Source: Bacteroidales bacterium
GTDB taxonomy: Bacteria; Bacteroidota; Bacteroidia; Bacteroidales; FEN-979
DNA length: 64,000 nt
NCBI GenBank assembly: GCA_023229525.1
Contig: JALNZC010000004.1
Location: 62,001-126,000, forward strand
Direction: 5' to 3'
Part shown: positions 43,770 to 53,889 of the stretch, in pieces
Numbering within the stretch: position 1 is the first letter of the stretch
Layout of the letters: each line of letters begins with the position of its first letter
The notes under the pieces: model-generated
Told to the model about the DNA's origin: nothing
Databases searched by the model: none
What the model saw: only the letters and a program-made list of their open reading frames with translations
Program-made: the position numbers and the translations under genes

Positions 43770-46451
43770 TCAAATGGTTTGAGGTGAAGGTACTTCCGTT
43801 TTTTCTGATGCACATATGACCTTTATTTTCTCAAATGACCAGGGCAGATCGTAATTAAAAAGAGTCCCATAAGGTTGTTTTAAAAGTCTGATGAGGTGTA
43901 GTATATCTTTATCGAATTCCGGTTGAATCCTGGCTTCGAGCTCATTCCAATCGGGGGCGCATAACTTCAATGTAATAAAGGATTCGGGATCCATCGCTGA
44001 TAAGGTGATCGTTCTCAAGTCGTCAGTTAAAATTCTGTTTTTGGTCCGGCTGAGGTGGCGTTCACCAAATTCGGAAAGAACCTGCATATATTTTTCAAAA
44101 AGGATATATTCATTTAACATAAAAACAATTCCTGTTGATTCAAACGCTCTCCAGAACGACCGTGGATGCAACTGACATAAAAACCGGCCAAGCATGAAAG
44201 CTCCGGCAGAAAAGCCACTCAGTTTTTCCTTCTGACATTTCAGCGTCATACTTTTGAAAAACAGAATTTTACGGTCAACCGTCAGCAAACTGTAGATTTT
44301 ATGCTGATCCATATGAGATCCAAGTCCGCTTTTCAAAATTTCCGTATAGTAATAATCCATGTGGGCATCAAACCAACCATTAACGAATTCTTTGGCTTTC
44401 TCAGGTTCCTGATCATAATCATTACGGATAAGTTTGACAAGGTCGGGGAGTGACATAGCCTCCTCCGTTTTCAGCGTATTGAGGATCTCCCTGTATGCAT
44501 GATACGCTTTTGCCATATTGATGAATACCTTTTCCTCCTTCGGTTCCATCTCCAGAGATCGTCCTTCAAGATATTTCTGAAATCGCGCAGGTTTATAAGT
44601 AGCTTTCCCGATGTAAATGCAGTGATGTTTGCTGGATACCGTTATCCATGATCCTTCATGGATGATCATGCCTGTATCGTTGATGAGGGCATTTTCGGCC
44701 AGGTCCATATGATGGTTCTTCAGATTGATAAAAGCCGGTATCCCGTAACCCAAACAGGCAGTAACCACGTGAATTGCCAGGGGATTCATACTCAGGATGG
44801 CATCCAGTTCTCCCATGAAAATGGTTTCCGAAGGAATGAAATTTTCCTGGCACAGGCAGACTTTTTCGCCCTTTTTCTTCGCTTCCAGGGCTTTGGCCAT
44901 AGAGAAATAGATTTTTGCTGACACGGCAGACCGCGGCAATACAGAAACTCCATAGCCGAAAAGGGTCAGTGATTTCAATGAGAGATCGTCAATCCGTTCC
45001 GAAAAGATCTGTCGTAAATGGTACGGCCGGATCAGTTGTATTACTCTTTTTTTAAGGATGATCTTTCTCTGGTACAGGTCAATTGCGGTAAGAAGCGTTG
45101 ATCTCCCGGTAAGTTCGGACATGTTCAGCTGAAGAATGGCAAAAAATGAAATCCCTTCAAATGACTCTACTGCGAATTCAATGGTTGCAGGAGATTTCAA
45201 TTTCACTTCCAGTTTTGGGAGCATGGGTGTGAAGTGAAAAATAGCCGGAAATTCTTCTTTTATTTCGTTGCGGTCAAAATACTCTCTTTGTTCGGCATGA
45301 ACGGTTCCGGTCATGATCTCCTCGCCGAAAATTTCCCTGACACTTTCAATCTGCATTCCAAGTCCAGTCCGGGGATGGCGGCTGTAAAGGACGCCAGGAT
45401 AAGAATCGTGATTACGAACCGTCCAGACCATTTTTTGAAGGATCAGCGCGGGAAAAGTTGCATGACCTCGCTGAAATGTGTAGATAATATCCTGGTTCCG
45501 CGTAAAGAAACTATGGGCAACACGCATGAACATCAGTGCCTGGTATTGTGCATCGTACAATATCCGGTCATCAATGGTTTCAATTTTTTTGAAAAGATAA
45601 CCTATGTGTTCTTCAATATCTTCAGAAAATGGAGCACAATCCCTTTTCATTGATCTGAAAAACTCCTGAAGCGGGTCAAGGATCTGACAAATGGACTGGA
45701 GATTATTCAGATATATTTTATTGGCTACCGAACGGCCATATCGTAATTCCAACGATCGGATGCAGAGTTTCGTTACTCCGACATTCAGGTATGTCGGCAT
45801 AAGACCTGGGATATAGTAAGGAGTGGCAGATCGCATGGCAAAAATCAAAGCCTGATCAGGATCGCCAAGTTTTTCACCGGTCATTTGCTCCAAATTTGAA
45901 ATTGCGGCCAGGAGACAAGTTTCCCTTTCCCGCGCATTCAACTGGTAAGAATGCGAAGTAAGCACGCAGAAATCCGGAACAGGATAGCCTTCCTGGTATA
46001 AATCCAACAACACTTTGCCTTTCTGACTTAGCAGGATTTCATCATAAGGGTTTGCAGTTGAAGCCGGGACTATGGATTCATTTTCAATAAAAACCGGGTT
46101 CAGAAAATTCGATTTAAGCAATGCTAGATATTGCTTTAACATCATCTCCTTTTCTTCGTTGGCTGAAGAATTACCATTTGAGGAAGCAATCAGAAGATTC
46201 AGGTACTGGTTGGCTTTCAGTCTGTCCGACCGACACAGGATCAAAACATCAAAATTTTCTATTGGCAACAGATGGAAAGTATGATCAACAGGATCTATAT
46301 ATTCCAATTCCGGTAATGGAAAATCAGAATGGTTAACGGTTGATACATTTTCGGCTTGTCCATCCAATATTTTCCGTATCACGGAATAATTCGGATAAAA
46401 TGCCCTCAGGCGAAACTCTTTGTACGATTTTTGGTACATATTTACCAGCAA
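43770..46451 (-). CDS. Divergent PEP-utilising / pyruvate phosphate dikinase-like protein lacking the PEP-binding barrel
   Basis: 893 residues (an alternative ATG is at 46439). The first ~130 residues contain a receiver-like or unassigned region (FDVLILCRSDRLKANQYL). Residues about 150-500 resemble the PPDK/PEP-synthase ATP-grasp domain: AMRSATPYYIPGLMPTYLNVG and LYSRHPRTGLG match the PPDK nucleotide-binding segments. A swivel domain follows near 525-600, with MGELDAILSMNPLAIHV and a His near residue 561 at the place of the phosphorylated His of TSHAA-type motifs, then GSWITVSSKHHCIYIGKA. The TIM barrel that binds pyruvate/PEP is missing; the last 300 residues are helical. It is probably a phosphotransfer enzyme with an unknown acceptor. 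Confidence 0.75.
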   Translation of the reverse strand: MLVNMYQKSYKEFRLRAFYPNYSVIRKILDGQAENVSTVNHSDFPLPELEYIDPVDHTFHLLPIENFDVLILCRSDRLKANQYLNLLIASSNGNSSANEEKEMMLKQYLALLKSNFLNPVFIENESIVPASTANPYDEILLSQKGKVLLDLYQEGYPVPDFCVLTSHSYQLNARERETCLLAAISNLEQMTGEKLGDPDQALIFAMRSATPYYIPGLMPTYLNVGVTKLCIRSLELRYGRSVANKIYLNNLQSICQILDPLQEFFRSMKRDCAPFSEDIEEHIGYLFKKIETIDDRILYDAQYQALMFMRVAHSFFTRNQDIIYTFQRGHATFPALILQKMVWTVRNHDSYPGVLYSRHPRTGLGMQIESVREIFGEEIMTGTVHAEQREYFDRNEIKEEFPAIFHFTPMLPKLEVKLKSPATIEFAVESFEGISFFAILQLNMSELTGRSTLLTAIDLYQRKIILKKRVIQLIRPYHLRQIFSERIDDLSLKSLTLFGYGVSVLPRSAVSAKIYFSMAKALEAKKKGEKVCLCQENFIPSETIFMGELDAILSMNPLAIHVVTACLGYGIPAFINLKNHHMDLAENALINDTGMIIHEGSWITVSSKHHCIYIGKATYKPARFQKYLEGRSLEMEPKEEKVFINMAKAYHAYREILNTLKTEEAMSLPDLVKLIRNDYDQEPEKAKEFVNGWFDAHMDYYYTEILKSGLGSHMDQHKIYSLLTVDRKILFFKSMTLKCQKEKLSGFSAGAFMLGRFLCQLHPRSFWRAFESTGIVFMLNEYILFEKYMQVLSEFGERHLSRTKNRILTDDLRTITLSAMDPESFITLKLCAPDWNELEARIQPEFDKDILHLIRLLKQPYGTLFNYDLPWSFEKIKVICASEKTEVPSPQTI

Positions 46452-46515
46452 GATGATACTTTATTTATCATTAAAGCTTCTGAAAATTTTATTTTTATCC
46501 GTTTCTTAGCTGGAC

Positions 46516-46532
46516 TAAAGTTAATAACTTTA
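46516..46532. promoter_or_regulatory. Perfect inverted repeat upstream of the PPDK-like gene
   Basis: TAAAGTTA-A-TAACTTTA: 8-bp arms around a single base, about 65 bp upstream of the PPDK-like start, in the space to the TolC gene. It has the size of a dimeric repressor site. The rest of the 188-bp gap is AT-rich with no other feature. Confidence 0.4.
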
Positions 46533-46639
46533 TCATTTTAGCCAATAGTTTAATTTTACCTGAATCTTTGACTTTTTTCCACATCTCCTTCCGGGATCGT
46601 TTTTGGAAATGATCAATCGGCTATTTGACTGAGAAGTTG

Positions 46640-47947
46640 TTAAAGGTCGGCTATCAATTGTTTGAGCCGGGTTTCGGTAACTTTCATGTTAAATTCGAAA
46701 TCGTAATAACGGGCCAGGGAATTTGCATAGCTTTCCTGTGCCTGACGGACTTCGAGCGCTGTTGTCTGCCCCAGTCTCAGTCTTTCCATTGATATACTCA
46801 GGTTTTCTTTTGCCAGAGCCAGATTATTTCTTTCAATACCAAGTAAAGTTCTTTGATCCTCATAATCCGTAAGTGCGGTCTTTAACTGTGTGTTGACCTG
46901 CAACTTAACATTGTCGAGGTTATACTGAGACGACTGTAACTGGATCTTTGCCGTCCTGACCTGTCGTAAGACATTTCCTGCCTGGTAAACCGGGATGATC
47001 AGACTGCCGCCTACAAGGGGGCCGAAAGAACGGTTTGTGATTACATTTGAAGCGGTGTTATCATTTTGCTGGTAATTGTAGGATGCCACCAAATTCAGTT
47101 TTGGGAGACTGTAGGTCTTGTATTCCCCCAAGCTAAGCCTTTCAATATCGACCTGTTTCTGATAGGACAATACGCTGGTGTTATTGATATACAGTTTGTT
47201 CATCAGATCGACGGGATCCGGTTGATAATTAAGGGGAATGGTATCGACAACTTCAAACTCGGTTTCCGGATCCCGGGTAATTAGCTGGTTAAGCGCCCGT
47301 TTGGAATTACGAATCGTGTTCAGCTGATTGATCTCGGCTTCCCTGTTCACATTCAGGTCTATCTTTGCCTGGAGAAGGTCGTTTTTATGCGCTATCCCCA
47401 TGTCATACCCTTTCTGTAAGATTTTAACCCTTTCAAGGCTATATGCCATCACATCTCGTATGGCAAGCAACTGTTGTTTCTGTACGACGACCTGGTAAAA
47501 TGCCACTGTTACATTATATACGGTTTGTATGACGATATCCCTGAACTGAATTTCTCCCAGTTTCTCAATCTGTGTCAGTTTGTTCTTGGTGATGAACATC
47601 CTGGTCCCGTCAAACAGGGTCCAGCTCAGCGCGGCGCCTGCGCTGAATGCATTAGCGGTACCGGCAGATGAGGTTATGGTACTTCCTGACGAAAGGTTCA
47701 GGTAAACATTATTCACCGAATAATTGTCGGTACCGGTTACACTGATATTTGGCAGCATTCCGGCATTTCCCAGTGTATTATTGACTTTTGCAACATCGGC
47801 ATTATTTCTAGCCACAGAAACATCGTAATTGTTCTTCAAGGCAATTCCTACCGCTTCTTCCACGCTCAGCAGAGATTGGGCTGATAAGCCATATGTCGCC
47901 GTCAGCAAGCCAAATAGGATAATAATATGAATATGTTTATTCAGCAT
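46640..47947 (-). CDS. TolC-family outer membrane efflux protein
   Basis: 435 residues. Signal peptide (LFGLLTATYGLSAQS) followed by two TolC repeats with long coiled-coil helices; conserved pieces include LSVEEAVGIALKNNYDVSVARN at the N-terminal repeat and LSISMERLRLGQTTALEVRQAQESYANS at the second. It forms the outer membrane exit duct of the RND pump. Its start overlaps the permease stop by 11 bp, so it is translationally coupled and transcribed third after the adaptor and permease. Its substrate is not predictable. Confidence 0.93.
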   Translation of the reverse strand: MLNKHIHIIILFGLLTATYGLSAQSLLSVEEAVGIALKNNYDVSVARNNADVAKVNNTLGNAGMLPNISVTGTDNYSVNNVYLNLSSGSTITSSAGTANAFSAGAALSWTLFDGTRMFITKNKLTQIEKLGEIQFRDIVIQTVYNVTVAFYQVVVQKQQLLAIRDVMAYSLERVKILQKGYDMGIAHKNDLLQAKIDLNVNREAEINQLNTIRNSKRALNQLITRDPETEFEVVDTIPLNYQPDPVDLMNKLYINNTSVLSYQKQVDIERLSLGEYKTYSLPKLNLVASYNYQQNDNTASNVITNRSFGPLVGGSLIIPVYQAGNVLRQVRTAKIQLQSSQYNLDNVKLQVNTQLKTALTDYEDQRTLLGIERNNLALAKENLSISMERLRLGQTTALEVRQAQESYANSLARYYDFEFNMKVTETRLKQLIADL

Positions 47948-50900
47948 GGCTTTCGGAATAATCCGGAATTTGTTCTCTTTTTCCCGACATCATCACATAC
48001 ATCGATGGGATAACGAAGAGGGTAAGGATGAGTGAAAACAGAAGTCCACCTACCACGACTATTCCGAGGGGAGTACGGCTTTGCGCGCCTGCGCCCAGTG
48101 CCAGTGCGATAGGCATAGCGCCGAAAATCGTCGCCAGTGAGGTCATCAGGATCGGGCGCAGGCGTGCAGCAGCAGCCTCAAATGCCGCATCGGATTTAGA
48201 TAATCCCAGCTTCCTTTTCTGGTTGGCAAACTCAACGATCAGGATGCCGTTCTTGGTGACAAGGCCCACCAGCATGATCATCCCGATCTCGGAGAAAATA
48301 TTTAGTGTGCTCCCGAAGACGAACAACGAAAGCAAGGCGCCGGTAATGGCCAGGGGGACTGTGATCATGATTATAAGTGGATCGATAAAACTTTCAAACT
48401 GGGCGGAAAGGATAAGGTAGATCAGCACCAGGGCCAGCACGAAAGCAAAAGAGGTATTTGAACTGCTTTCGGAAAAGTCGCGTGAAGGGCCGAGTAAGTC
48501 GGTATTAAAGCTATCGTCCAGCGTTTCCTTTGCAATCCTTTGCATGGCAGTTATACCCTCTCCAAGTGTTTTACCCTGGGCCAGAGAAGCTGATATGGTT
48601 GCCGATTTATACCTGTTATAATGAAAAAGAGTGGGGGGTTCGCTGCTTTCTTCCATCCGTACCAGGTTATCCAACTGAATCAGCTGACCGTTGTTGGCCC
48701 GCACATACATAGAGGCTATGTCGGCAGGCTTGTTTCTGTTTTCTCTGTCAAACTGACCAATTACAAAATATTGCTTTTCATTTCTGAGGAAATAACCGTA
48801 TCTCTTTCCACTCAAGGCAAATTGAAGGGTATTGGATATATCGATCGCATTCACCCCAAGATCTGTCGCTTTCATCCGGTCGACGATGATGTTGATCTCG
48901 GGTTTATTGAATTTCAGGTTTACATCCACGTTCCCGAAGGTGGGATCCTTACGCGCCAGATCAAGGAACCGTGGGACCACTTCCCTTAGTTTTTCGAAGT
49001 CAAGATTCTGCAACACAAACTGCACCGGGAGCTGGGAGCCCGCCGAAAGTGATGTTGAAATGGTCTGTTCCTGGTTAGGAATTATCCTTGCTTCCGGAAA
49101 TCCCTTGTATATCTTTACAAGCCTGTCGTAGATCTGCTGCTGGGTAGCCTTCCTCTCATCCGGTTCGGTAAGGAAAATATTGATAAACCCTGTGTTTGAT
49201 GAGGTACTCCCGAATCCTGAACCTGTCCTGGAAAAAACAAGTCTTCCTTCAGGCAATCTCAATGCCAGTGTATCAGTGATCCTGTTGATCAATTTGTCCA
49301 TCCAATCGAAGTCAGATCCTTCAGGGGCTGTTACCGAGGTCCTCAGGATGCTGTGATCTTCCAGGGGAGCAAGTTCCGATTTAAGGGAGCGGAACAGGAC
49401 CACTGCCAAAACAAAGCAAACCCCAAGTATCATAAGGCTGATCCATTTCCGTTTCATAAACTGGGTGAGCAGGGAACGGTATCCGTTATCAAGTCCGGCA
49501 AAAAAAGGTTCTGTTTTCTGATAAAACTTCAGCGATTTGATGTCTGCCCTTCCCAGTTTCACGTTCAGTACCGGCGTCAAAGTAAGTGAGACAAAGGCTG
49601 AGATCAGCACAGCACCGGCAAGCACAATACCGAATTCACGGAACAGTCTGCCTGTAAAACCCTGGAGGAAAATGACCGGGATAAATACAATGGCCAGTGT
49701 AAGCGAAGTGGCTAAAACCACGAAAATGATCTCACGGGTCCCTGCAAAAGCAGCCTTGTACTTGTCCATACCGTGCTCGATTTTCTTGTAGATATTCTCG
49801 GTGACGACGATACCGTCATCAACTACCAGCCCTGTCGCCAGGACTATTGCAAGAAGCGAGAGGACATTCACGGAAAACCCGAAAATGTACATTAGGAAAA
49901 ATGACCCTATAAGCGATACGGGTATATCGATCAGCGGGCGAAGGGCGATAACGGTATTCCTGAAGAAAAGAAAGACGATAAGCACAACCAAGCTAATGGC
50001 GATCAGGATGGTTTCAGCCACATCCTTCACCGATTGTCGCATGAACTTGCTTTTATCGTATCCGACATCCAGGGTCATCCCCGCCGGTAAATTCTCTTTT
50101 ATTTGGCTAAACCGTTTATAAAATTCATCGGCAATGGCGATCTGGTTTGAGCCGGGCAGGGGGATCAGTGCAAGGGAGACACCTGTTGCGCCATTTAGCC
50201 TGACGATCGTCTCTTCCACTTCAGCGCCAAGCACCGCTTCGCCGATATCACTCAAGCGTATGACCTGGTCATTTGTCTGTCGGATGATCATATTGTTAAA
50301 ATCATCTTCGGTTGTCAGCCTGCCATAAGTTTTCACGATGAGTTCTGTGGAATTCCCCCTGACCTTACCCCCGGGAAGGTCCACATTCTCTTTCATCAGC
50401 GCTGTATTTACATCTTCGGCAGTAAGGTTGTAAGCAGCCATTTTCCTCGGATCCAGCCAGAGGCGCATAGCCGGGCGTTTCTGACCGTAAATCACAACAG
50501 AGCTCACCCCGGGGATGGTCTGTAACTTTTCCTGTAACACATTTTCTGCATAATCGCTGAGTTCCATGGGGTTCATGGTGGTACTCAGCACAGCGACGGT
50601 AATGATGGGATCGCTGTTGGCATCGGCCTTCGAGACAATAGGCGGGGCGTCCAGATCCTGCGGAAGATTCCTTGCAGCCTGGCTCACTTTATCACGAACA
50701 TCATTGGCTGCCTTCTCAAGATCGGCGCCAACATTGAATTCAACCGTTATATTGCTGGATCCAGTGGCGGAAGAAGAAGATATCGACCTTACACCTTCAA
50801 TCCCGTTAATGGCCTTTTCAAGCGGCTCGGTAACCTGCGACTCTATGATATCTGCATTGGCACCTGCGTAAGTAGTCTGAACATTGATGGTTGGCGGGTC

Positions 50901-51020
50901 AATGGCAGGATAAAGTCTCACACCCAGGTAGGAAAATCCCACAAAACCGAAGAGCACGATGATCAGGCTCATAACGATGCTGGCAACCGGCCTTTTTATT
51001 GCGAAATCGGAAATTGTCAT
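47937..51020 (-). CDS. RND multidrug efflux permease (AcrB/MexF type)
   Basis: 1027 residues, the normal HAE1 size, with 12 predicted membrane helices and two large periplasmic loops. The opening MTISDFAIKRPVASIVMSL is typical, and the proton-relay Asp pair lies in VLATGLVVDDGIVVTENIY near residue 405. PAIDPPTINVQTTYAGANAD and the porter domains follow the AcrB pattern. It drives proton-coupled export of small molecules across the inner membrane and, through adaptor and TolC, out of the cell. The substrate is not predictable from sequence; relatives include drug, bile and solvent pumps. It lies 6 bp after the adaptor gene in the operon. Confidence 0.96.
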   Translation of the reverse strand: MTISDFAIKRPVASIVMSLIIVLFGFVGFSYLGVRLYPAIDPPTINVQTTYAGANADIIESQVTEPLEKAINGIEGVRSISSSSATGSSNITVEFNVGADLEKAANDVRDKVSQAARNLPQDLDAPPIVSKADANSDPIITVAVLSTTMNPMELSDYAENVLQEKLQTIPGVSSVVIYGQKRPAMRLWLDPRKMAAYNLTAEDVNTALMKENVDLPGGKVRGNSTELIVKTYGRLTTEDDFNNMIIRQTNDQVIRLSDIGEAVLGAEVEETIVRLNGATGVSLALIPLPGSNQIAIADEFYKRFSQIKENLPAGMTLDVGYDKSKFMRQSVKDVAETILIAISLVVLIVFLFFRNTVIALRPLIDIPVSLIGSFFLMYIFGFSVNVLSLLAIVLATGLVVDDGIVVTENIYKKIEHGMDKYKAAFAGTREIIFVVLATSLTLAIVFIPVIFLQGFTGRLFREFGIVLAGAVLISAFVSLTLTPVLNVKLGRADIKSLKFYQKTEPFFAGLDNGYRSLLTQFMKRKWISLMILGVCFVLAVVLFRSLKSELAPLEDHSILRTSVTAPEGSDFDWMDKLINRITDTLALRLPEGRLVFSRTGSGFGSTSSNTGFINIFLTEPDERKATQQQIYDRLVKIYKGFPEARIIPNQEQTISTSLSAGSQLPVQFVLQNLDFEKLREVVPRFLDLARKDPTFGNVDVNLKFNKPEINIIVDRMKATDLGVNAIDISNTLQFALSGKRYGYFLRNEKQYFVIGQFDRENRNKPADIASMYVRANNGQLIQLDNLVRMEESSEPPTLFHYNRYKSATISASLAQGKTLGEGITAMQRIAKETLDDSFNTDLLGPSRDFSESSSNTSFAFVLALVLIYLILSAQFESFIDPLIIMITVPLAITGALLSLFVFGSTLNIFSEIGMIMLVGLVTKNGILIVEFANQKRKLGLSKSDAAFEAAAARLRPILMTSLATIFGAMPIALALGAGAQSRTPLGIVVVGGLLFSLILTLFVIPSMYVMMSGKREQIPDYSESHAE

Positions 51021-51026
51021 CAGTAT

Positions 51027-52070
51027 TTATCTTATTTTCGCAAATTTCAATTCCATATCGGATTTGATGAACAACACACCGGTGACAACGATGGTATCAC
51101 CTACATTCAAACCTTGTGTGGCCTCAACGGTTCCTGCTTTTCTCACCCCTGTTTGAATGGATACAAAAACAGCTTTCCCACCCTTTGAAACGATCACGCT
51201 TTTATTTCTTTCCTTCATGATTATGGCTTGAGTGGGAACCATCAATGCATTGTGGTTTTCGTTCAATCTGAGTTCTACATTGGCATAGGCCCCCGGTGTC
51301 AGAGAAGGATCATGCGCCGATACTACAGCCCTTGCTTTGAGGTTACGTGTGTTGAGCTCTATGCCTTCTTCCGTTGCCATTACTTCAGCATCGAATTTGG
51401 TGTCGCCGCCTTCAATCGTGAATTTAACCTTTGTTCCCCGATGTATCATCGAGCTGTATTTTCCGGGGACTGCAAAATCAAGTTTCAATTTGTCAGTTTC
51501 ACGAATGGTGGCAAGGGGTGTTGATTGTGTCACCTGTGCGCCGAGACTGATATTCCGTAATCCTATAACACCATCGTAAGGGGCCAGCACTTCGGTTTTT
51601 GATATCTGTGCTTTAAGCAGATCGATATCGTTTATTATGGAAGAAACCTGCAATGCTTGTTGGTCGTACTCCACCTGACTGATACCATCGACCTTGAGCA
51701 GTTCAGCCTGACGATCAAGGATTTGTTTGCCAATCTCATACTGGGTCTCGGCCTTTTTTAACTGGGCCTGAAGATCCAGGTCGAAAATTTTCACCAGCAT
51801 GGTGCCCTGCTTTACAAACTGACCTTCAGGGAGGTTGAGCATAACTACCCGCCCCGGCATCTCCGGCATCAGCGTGGTTTCTTCAAACGGCATCAGGGTG
51901 CCCGAAATATTTATGGTTTCATCGATCACGGATGGAGTGACAATATATCCTTCAATAGAGGAAATAGCTGCCACGTCTTTCCCCGCTTTTTTCGTTTTAT
52001 TACCGGAACATGATATACCACCGATAATAAGAAAAACCATGAGTAAATTCAGAACCGCTCTCCTATTCAT
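51027..52070 (-). CDS. RND efflux periplasmic adaptor (HlyD/MFP family lipoprotein)
   Basis: 347 residues from ATG 52070 (MNRRAVLNLLMVFLIIGG), chosen because it is followed by a lipobox (GGISC, Cys21); the upstream in-frame 54 codons look like leader DNA. Domains are barrel-sandwich hybrid (PEMPGRVVMLNLPEGQFVKQ), alpha-hairpin (ILDRQAELLKVDGISQVEYDQ), lipoyl-like, and beta-barrel (GAYANVELRL). It bridges the permease and TolC. It is the first gene of the operon, and its promoter should be in the divergent space shared with aspA. Confidence 0.95.
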   Translation of the reverse strand: MNRRAVLNLLMVFLIIGGISCSGNKTKKAGKDVAAISSIEGYIVTPSVIDETINISGTLMPFEETTLMPEMPGRVVMLNLPEGQFVKQGTMLVKIFDLDLQAQLKKAETQYEIGKQILDRQAELLKVDGISQVEYDQQALQVSSIINDIDLLKAQISKTEVLAPYDGVIGLRNISLGAQVTQSTPLATIRETDKLKLDFAVPGKYSSMIHRGTKVKFTIEGGDTKFDAEVMATEEGIELNTRNLKARAVVSAHDPSLTPGAYANVELRLNENHNALMVPTQAIIMKERNKSVIVSKGGKAVFVSIQTGVRKAGTVEATQGLNVGDTIVVTGVLFIKSDMELKFAKIR

Positions 52071-52340
52071 ATCATTCAAAAAATTTTCCAATTCGATAAA
52101 ATTTGTCGCGAAATTATTTAATTCTCTAAAACGAAATCTAAGAAATAGACTATATCTATATATTTGACGATCAGAAGTTTTTTTTTGCCGATCAAAACAA
52201 TTTCCATAGTTCATGAGATTCTTTTCGATCATTGTGCAAGACTATTGAACTTTTTTGATCAACCTGAAAAAAGTATAATCTTCAATATAACCTTCAGAAC
52301 AATTACTGAAACGGTAGTCTAAGGTGATTATTTTACTATT

Positions 52341-52348
52341 AGAGGAGG
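52341..52348 (+). promoter_or_regulatory. Strong Shine-Dalgarno-like sequence before an upstream aspA start
   Basis: AGAGGAGG ends 9 bp before the ATG at 52358. This is an unusually good ribosome-binding site for Bacteroidota, where most genes here lack one. It argues that translation may start at 52358, giving a 34-residue extension before the normal AspA start at 52460. Confidence 0.4.
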
Positions 52349-52459
52349 ACCGGAAAAATGTCACCAAAATCCAATACTATTATGAACTTGCCTGGGCACT
52401 CCTACATGGGTAAAATTTCTTACATTCACAGGGTCAATTTAACGAACGTTACCATGATT

Positions 52460-53866
52460 ATGAATTACAGGAAAGAACATGATTTTTTAGGAGAACGTGA
52501 AATCCCGGATGAAGTTTACTATGGCATTCAAACGCTTCGGGCCAGAGAGAATTTCGATATAACCGGCATCTCTGCCTCAAGGTCGCCCCTGTTGATAAAG
52601 GCATTCGGCTATGTGAAAAAAGCGGCAGCCCTTGCGAATTTTGAATGCGGAGTTCTTGACAAGCAGAAAACGGAGGCTATTTGCTATGCCGCCGATCGAC
52701 TGATCGAAGGTGAGTACAGGGATCAGTTCGTCAGTGATCTTATCCAGGGAGGCGCCGGTACTTCCTGCAACATGAACGCCAATGAAGTGATTGCCAATAT
52801 AGGACTGGAGAAGATGGGTTTTAAAAAAGGAGAATACCAGTTTCTCCACCCGAACAATGATGTCAATTGCAGTCAATCGACCAACGATGCATATCCGACT
52901 GCAATGCGTCTCGGATTGTTTTTATCCATCAAGGATTTTATGATTTCCCTCGAGAAACTGCAGGAATCCTTTAAAAAAAAGGGACTGGAATTTGACCAAA
53001 TGATCAAAATGGGCCGCACCCAGTTACAGGATGCCGTACCTATGACGCTGGGCCGGGAATTTCAGGCTTTTGCGACAACCATTGGTGAAGATGTCCAGCG
53101 AATGCTTGAGGCTCAGTCACTAATCACGGAAATCAACATGGGAGCCACCGCGATCGGAACCGGCGTCAATGCACCCGAAGGGTATGCACAAAAATGTGTC
53201 GAACACATCCGGAAGATCAGTGGCATACCTGTAACACTTGCGGAAGACCTTGTTGAGGCAACCTGCGATACCGGGGCTTATGTGCAGCTAAGCGGAACGT
53301 TGAAGCGATGCGCTGTAAAAATCAGCAAGATATGCAACGACCTTCGTTTATTAAGTTCCGGTCCCCGCTGCGGATTGAACGAGATCAACCTTCCTGCTTT
53401 GCAGCCGGGCTCCTCCATCATGCCAGGCAAAGTAAATCCGGTGATTCCGGAAGCAGTCAACCAGACCTGCTATTACGTAATTGGCGCTGATCTGACGGTC
53501 ACTCTGGCTGCAGAAGCCGGGCAGCTGCAGCTGAACGTCATGGAACCGGTTATCGGATTCAGTTTGTTTACATCCCTTTTGTTCATGACCCGGGCATGCA
53601 ACATGCTGCGGGAAAAATGCGTGGATGGCATAACGGCAAATCCGGAACACATGAAAACCATGGTGATGAACAGTATCGGGATCGTTACACAACTTAATCC
53701 CATTATCGGGTATGAAGCATCAGCCGGTATTGCAAAAGAAGCGCTGCAAACAGGAAAGAGCATTCACGATATTGTCGTAAAGGAAAAAAATCTGATCACC
53801 CAGGAAAAATGGGATGAAATATATTCGGTTGACAACCTGATCAATCCCAAATACATTAATCAGTAA
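52460..53866 (+). CDS. aspA: Aspartate ammonia-lyase
   Basis: 468 residues from ATG 52460 (MNYRKEHDFLGEREIPDEVY), the family's usual start; an in-frame ATG at 52358 with a strong Shine-Dalgarno site would add 34 residues of uncertain value, and 52454 is also possible. It contains YGIQTLRARENF, TSCNMNANEVIAN, NDVNCSQSTNDAYPTAM and the superfamily signature GSSIMPGKVNPVIPE, where the catalytic Ser lies. It reversibly deaminates aspartate to fumarate and ammonia in the cytoplasm, feeding fumarate respiration in anaerobic Bacteroidota. It is divergent from the efflux operon, with about 290 bp between. Confidence 0.96.
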   Translation: MNYRKEHDFLGEREIPDEVYYGIQTLRARENFDITGISASRSPLLIKAFGYVKKAAALANFECGVLDKQKTEAICYAADRLIEGEYRDQFVSDLIQGGAGTSCNMNANEVIANIGLEKMGFKKGEYQFLHPNNDVNCSQSTNDAYPTAMRLGLFLSIKDFMISLEKLQESFKKKGLEFDQMIKMGRTQLQDAVPMTLGREFQAFATTIGEDVQRMLEAQSLITEINMGATAIGTGVNAPEGYAQKCVEHIRKISGIPVTLAEDLVEATCDTGAYVQLSGTLKRCAVKISKICNDLRLLSSGPRCGLNEINLPALQPGSSIMPGKVNPVIPEAVNQTCYYVIGADLTVTLAAEAGQLQLNVMEPVIGFSLFTSLLFMTRACNMLREKCVDGITANPEHMKTMVMNSIGIVTQLNPIIGYEASAGIAKEALQTGKSIHDIVVKEKNLITQEKWDEIYSVDNLINPKYINQ

Positions 53867-53889
53867 GCAGAAAAATCCTGAAAAGTTAT

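Noticed and set aside
52071..52232. 54-residue N-terminal extension of the RND adaptor
   Set aside because: A lipobox follows the ATG at 52070, and the upstream part has no export character and lies in promoter space.
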